The position numbers were made by a program, and so were the translations under genes. The notes under the pieces are model-generated. The model was not told the origin of the DNA, did no database searches, and saw only the letters and a list, made by a program, of their open reading frames with translations. Shown here piece by piece: positions 33,613 to 37,566 of a stretch of DNA of 37,566 nt; the first letter of the stretch is position 1, and each line of letters opens with the position of its first letter. This DNA is from Nonlabens sp. (GTDB lineage Bacteria; Bacteroidota; Bacteroidia; Flavobacteriales; Flavobacteriaceae), in contig JALZUY010000304.1 in the NCBI GenBank assembly GCA_023301395.1, positions 1-37,566 on the forward strand. Reading direction: 5' to 3'.

Positions 33613-33629
33613 GAAATTGTGTATTTTTG
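33602..33629 (+). promoter_or_regulatory. Promoter of the GT5-DUF4270-glmS run, overlapping the panC promoter
   Basis: Plus-strand TTA (33602-33604), 17 bases and TATTTTTG (33622-33629). The -33 region shares bases 33602-33612 with the panC promoter, so the two polymerases should compete. Confidence 0.55.
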
Positions 33630-33665
33630 CAGCTTGCTAAAAGTTAGGCAACTATAAAACAATTT

Positions 33666-34499
33666 ATGAAGGAAAAAAGAGTCTTATACGTATCCTCAGA
33701 AGTTATCCCTTATTTACCAGAAACTGAAGCATCATCGATGTCCTATTTTAGTCCCAAAATGGTAAATGATCGCGGTGGTCAAATTAGAATTTTTACACCA
33801 CGTTTTGGTAATATAAATGAACGCAGACATCAGTTACACGAAGTGATTCGTTTAAGCGGTATGAATTTGATAATCAATGATTTAGACATGCCTTTGATTA
33901 TAAAGGTAGCTTCTATTCCTAAGGAAAGAATGCAGGTTTATTTTATAGATAATGAAGATTATTTTAAACGTAAAGCTACACTTACAGACGAAGATGGAAA
34001 CATGTTTGATGATAATGACGAGCGTGCCATCTTTTTTGCAAAAGGTGTTATTGAAACAGTGAAAAAATTAAACTGGGCTCCAGATATTATTCATGTACAT
34101 GGATGGTTAGCTGGACTACTTCCATTATACATCAAAAACTATTATGGTAATGATCCTTTATTTGAAGATAGTAAAATAGTTACCTCAGTATATAATCAAT
34201 CCTTTGATGGAACGTTAGATACTGAAATGATAGATAAACTTAGGTTTGATGCACTTGATGATGAGGCAGTGGCAGAGTTTGAAGAACCATCTTACATCAA
34301 CTTAATGAAGAATGCGGTTAAATTCAGTGATGGTATAATTAAAGCTAGTGAAGATCTAGATCCAGAACTGAACTCTTATATCGATTCACTTGATAAGCCA
34401 ACACTGGAGTATCATTCTCATGAAGAATTTGCGGATGCCTATGAGGGATTCTATCTTAACGACATATTAGATGAAAAAGAAGAAGATGAAAATGAGTAA
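33666..34499 (+). CDS. Short glycogen/starch synthase-like protein (GT5 catalytic N-domain only)
   Basis: A 277-residue protein matching only the N-terminal Rossmann domain of GlgA-type glycosyltransferase family 5: KRVLYVSSEVIPYL at the start, WAPDIIHVHGWLAGLLPLYI (about 137-156) and SVYNQSFDGTLD. The C-terminal GT1 domain that binds ADP-glucose is absent, and the KTGGL-type motif of active GlgA reads PETEAS, so synthase activity is doubtful. This short form beside panC is a standing feature of Flavobacteriia as I recall, so it is not a fresh truncation. The 3' end overlaps the DUF4270 gene. Confidence 0.85.
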   Translation: MKEKRVLYVSSEVIPYLPETEASSMSYFSPKMVNDRGGQIRIFTPRFGNINERRHQLHEVIRLSGMNLIINDLDMPLIIKVASIPKERMQVYFIDNEDYFKRKATLTDEDGNMFDDNDERAIFFAKGVIETVKKLNWAPDIIHVHGWLAGLLPLYIKNYYGNDPLFEDSKIVTSVYNQSFDGTLDTEMIDKLRFDALDDEAVAEFEEPSYINLMKNAVKFSDGIIKASEDLDPELNSYIDSLDKPTLEYHSHEEFADAYEGFYLNDILDEKEEDENE

Positions 34500-36123
34500 A
34501 ATGAAGCGTGTAGCTTTAAACGTTTCAATTATTACAGGATTAGTTGTAGGATTAGTAGCCTGTGATAATGAGTTGAATAACATAGGGAGCGAAATTTTGG
34601 GAGCAGATCAATTGAATGATCGCATTAAATCTCAGGAATTTGATGTTGTTGCTTTTAATGAGCTTTTAGGACCTGTACAGACTAATAATTTTAATTCTAT
34701 GCCCTTAGGTTCTTATACAGATCCAATATATGGAAGAATGGATTATAGTTTTGTCACACAACTAAATTTACCTACTTCAAATCCTAACTTTGGAACTAAT
34801 CCTGTATTAGATAGCGTAGTGTTGAACGTGCCTTATTTTTCAACTCTGACCACAATTGATGGCGATTCAAGGACTTATGATTTAGATTCAATTTACGGTG
34901 ATGGTACATTTAAACTTCAAGTTTATCGAAACAATTATTTTTTAAGTAATTTTAATTCTGTAGATATTGAAGAACCAGCTGTTTATTTTTCTGATTTGGG
35001 ACCTACGATAGACGCTCAAAAAGGAGAGTTGTTGTATGAAAACATTGGTTTTATTCCTGACCCATTAGAAGTTGAACTTAAAGAAACCGAGGAAGGAATC
35101 ACAACTATTTCACAAAGATTAACTCCTAGATTAAGGGTTGTTTTAGGTAAAACTCTAAATGCTAGTCCTAACCAGATCGCTCAATTAGCTTTTTGGCAAA
35201 ACACTATTCTTGATCAAGAAGGAACTTCTAATTTACAGAGCAATAGTGATTTTCAAAATTACTTTAGAGGATTATATTTTAAAGTTGATGATGTAATATT
35301 TGGAGGAAACTTGACCCATTTAAATATAAATGAAGCTTCTGTAGATCTTTATATAACATCTCAGATTGAGATCATTGGTGATAATACAACGATTTTTGAG
35401 TCTCAACAATCAGTATTCAATTTGGATTTTGGTGGGAATAGAGTTGGTTTTATTGATAATAGCCAATTAAACCCTACTCTAGTATCAGATATTCAAGCAG
35501 CAAATGATGATGTCAATGGAGAAGAGCTTTTATATCTAAAAGGTGGACCTGGATCTATAGTTTTATTAGATCTTTTTGGAGAAGATGCTGATATGAATGG
35601 TGAGGCAGATGCTTTAACAGAAATCATTGCAAATGACTGGTTGATAAATGAAGCATCACTTACCTTTTATGTAGATCAAAATAGTTTTCCTATAGGAACT
35701 GGAGCTTCTGAGCCAGAACGTATTACTGTTTATGATTTTGACAATAATGTAGTTCTTGCAGATTTCTTATTGAGTACAAATGATATAGCGCTTAATTCAA
35801 ATGTCAGTCATTTAGGACGCTTGGAACGAGTAGATCAAGAAGATGAGAGTTCTGAAGGTGTGAAGTACAAAATTAGACTCACGCAACACATCAATAATAT
35901 TATTAATGGAGATACAGAAAATGTTAGATTAGCAGTAGCGGTAACGCAAAACGTCAATCTAATATCAAATAGTGATGTGAAAGGTCCTATTTTGGTAGAG
36001 GAAATTCTACTCGGATCTGCTATATCTCATGAAGGAACTGTATTACACGGGAATCTATCAAGCAACCCAGCAGATGATGATAAGCGCTTGAGGTTAAAGA
36101 TTTTCTATACAGAATCTAACTAA
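34492..36123 (+). CDS. DUF4270 lipoprotein
   Basis: A large beta-rich exported protein of the DUF4270 family, found across Bacteroidota with unknown role. Four in-frame ATGs are near the start (34471, 34486, 34492, 34501). I chose 34492, which gives MSKMKRVALNVSIITGLVVG with lipobox LVAC (Cys24) and an 8-base overlap with the upstream gene; the first two would add a run of seven Lys and Met residues. The N-terminal segment has SMPLGSYTDPIYG, typical of the family. glmS follows after 14 bases, a conserved order in this group. Confidence 0.86.
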   Translation: MSKMKRVALNVSIITGLVVGLVACDNELNNIGSEILGADQLNDRIKSQEFDVVAFNELLGPVQTNNFNSMPLGSYTDPIYGRMDYSFVTQLNLPTSNPNFGTNPVLDSVVLNVPYFSTLTTIDGDSRTYDLDSIYGDGTFKLQVYRNNYFLSNFNSVDIEEPAVYFSDLGPTIDAQKGELLYENIGFIPDPLEVELKETEEGITTISQRLTPRLRVVLGKTLNASPNQIAQLAFWQNTILDQEGTSNLQSNSDFQNYFRGLYFKVDDVIFGGNLTHLNINEASVDLYITSQIEIIGDNTTIFESQQSVFNLDFGGNRVGFIDNSQLNPTLVSDIQAANDDVNGEELLYLKGGPGSIVLLDLFGEDADMNGEADALTEIIANDWLINEASLTFYVDQNSFPIGTGASEPERITVYDFDNNVVLADFLLSTNDIALNSNVSHLGRLERVDQEDESSEGVKYKIRLTQHINNIINGDTENVRLAVAVTQNVNLISNSDVKGPILVEEILLGSAISHEGTVLHGNLSSNPADDDKRLRLKIFYTESN

Positions 36124-36137
36124 TCAACTAAAAAATT

Positions 36138-37556
36138 ATGTGTGGAATTGTAGGTTACATAGGGCATCGCGATGCTTACCCTATCGTGTTAAATGGTCTT
36201 AAAAGGCTTGAGTATAGAGGATATGACAGTGCAGGAATAGCAATTTATGACGGGAAAGATCTTAAGTTTTCAAAAACCAAAGGGAAAGTTGCTGATTTAG
36301 AAGCAAAGCTAGAGAAAGAGATCACCACAAATGGCACCATTGCTATAGGTCACACTCGATGGGCTACACATGGTGTGCCTAATGATGTGAACTCACATCC
36401 TCATTTTTCTAATAGTGGAGATTTAGTAATTATCCATAATGGAATTATTGAAAATTATCAACCTCTTAAACAGGAGTTGATGAATAGAGGATTTACTTTT
36501 CAATCAGATACTGACACTGAGGTGTTAGTTAATCTTATTGAAGATGTAAAAAATAAAGAAAAAGTAAAACTAGGTAAAGCTGTTCAAATTGCATTGAATC
36601 AAACAATAGGAGCTTATGCAATTGCGGTTTTTGATCGTAAAAAGCCCAATGAAATTATAGTAGCTCGATTAGGTTCTCCTCTTGCTATAGGAGTAGGTGA
36701 AAATGAATTTTTCATCGCTAGTGATGCATCACCTTTTATAGAGTTTACAAAAGAAGCAATTTATCTCGAGGATGGAGAAATGGCTGTAGTACGCACGCAC
36801 AAGAACATGAAGATCCGTAAAATACATGATGATTCACTAGTTGATCCTTATGTACAAGAATTGCAAATGAATCTTGAGCAAATTGAAAAAGGTGGTTATG
36901 ATCACTTTATGCTTAAAGAGATTTATGAGCAACCTCAAGCAATTAGGGATACCTTTAGAGGTAGAATGCTAGTTGATCAAGGTTTGATTAAAATGGCTGG
37001 TATCGATGATCATATCGATAAATTTTTAAACGCAAGACGTATAATAATAGTAGCATGTGGAACATCATGGCACGCTGGTCTTGTAGCTGAGTATATATTT
37101 GAAGACCTTGCTAGAATACCGGTTGAGGTAGAATACGCATCAGAGTTTAGATATAGAAATCCTGTAATTGATAAAGATGACGTTCTTATCGCAATTTCTC
37201 AAAGTGGAGAAACTGCAGATACTATGGCAGCTATCAAAATGGCCAAAGAAAAAGGAGCTTTCGTATTTGGTGTATGTAACGTAGTAGGAAGTTCTATTTC
37301 TCGTGAAACTCACGCAGGAGCTTATACTCACGCAGGACCTGAGATAGGTGTAGCATCTACAAAAGCATTTACAACTCAAATAACAGTTCTTACACTTATC
37401 GCCTTGCAACTTGCAAAGAAAAAAGGTAAGATTTCAACTAGTGATTTCCATAGATACTTACAAGAGTTAGAAAATATTCCAGATAAAGTTGCTGAGGCTT
37501 TAAAGTCTAACGATCATATCGAGAAAATCGCCGCAATCTATAAAGATGCACCTAAC
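36138..37556 (+). CDS. glmS: Glutamine-fructose-6-phosphate aminotransferase, 3'-truncated at the window edge
   Basis: Makes glucosamine-6-phosphate from fructose-6-phosphate and glutamine, the entry to UDP-GlcNAc for peptidoglycan and outer-membrane glycans. The N-terminal glutaminase begins with the nucleophile Cys (MCGIVGYIG) and has GHTRWATHG (about 75-83) and the NGIIENY loop; the first SIS domain shows ACGTSWHAG and SQSGETADT. 473 of about 615 residues are present. After IYKDAPN the translation turns to RSE where the family reads a phenylalanine or leucine and YLGRG, so I end the gene at 37556; the last ten bases look like adapter. Confidence 0.96.
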
Positions 37557-37566
37557 AGATCGGAAG
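37557..37566. other. Probable Illumina adapter remnant at the contig end
   Basis: AGATCGGAAG, identical to the first ten bases of the TruSeq adapter, occupies the last ten bases of the window, and glmS homology stops exactly at its first base. Confidence 0.8.

Overview
The window is low-GC, gene-dense DNA from a member of the Flavobacteriaceae, probably a marine genus such as Nonlabens or Dokdonia. Three things point there: promoters of the Bacteroidota type (TTG, a spacer of about 19, then TAnnTTTG), Flavobacteriia-typical families (DUF4270, DUF4292, HU-SPOR fusion, a short GT5 protein beside panC, exosortase K with an MSEP-CTERM partner), and many copies of the 16-bp palindrome CGCTTTCGCGAAAGCG. 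The genus is an inference. Most of the window is conserved chromosomal backbone. The accessory parts are the toxin/immunity locus near the left end and a few repeats.

Layout. 1-739: 3' part of atpG. 912-5113: an accessory island with a frameshifted XRE regulator, a long polymorphic-toxin-like lipoprotein (amber codon in its signal peptide; C-terminal PD-(D/E)xK-like nuclease domain), an Imm49-like immunity protein and a second small unknown gene, closed by a hairpin and a 97-bp BIME-like element. 5454-6902: a small lipoprotein and a secreted VWA protein with a His/Cys-rich tail. 7008-13316: a co-directional envelope run (flippase, dut, sugar nucleotidyltransferase, TPR protein, DUF4292 lipoprotein, EnvC-like protein). 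13318-16264: minus-strand thioesterase, two tandem GNAT acetyltransferases, and an HU-SPOR protein. 16486-18335: pheS and two small unknown genes. 18469-21107: 3-hydroxyanthranilate dioxygenase, isoaspartyl peptidase lipoprotein, exonuclease III. 21320-24638: exosortase K overlapping its MSEP-CTERM substrate. 24716-27109: two small membrane proteins and an unknown helical-repeat-like protein. 33557-27110 (minus): a seven-gene run panC-panD-AglD-like-esterase-like-radA-TlpA-like-M23. 33666-37566: short GT5 protein, DUF4270 lipoprotein and the 5' part of glmS.

The genes fall into working groups. There is a toxin/immunity cassette whose toxin and regulator both look damaged. There is a dedicated one-enzyme/one-substrate exosortase pair. 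Several cell-envelope genes handle glycan export, peptidoglycan remodelling and lipoproteins. Pantothenate synthesis (panC, panD) starts from a divergent promoter pair shared with the GT5-DUF4270-glmS run.

The last ten bases match the start of the Illumina TruSeq adapter, and the glmS reading frame stops making sense exactly there. The right edge is therefore probably a contig end carrying residual adapter, not genomic sequence.
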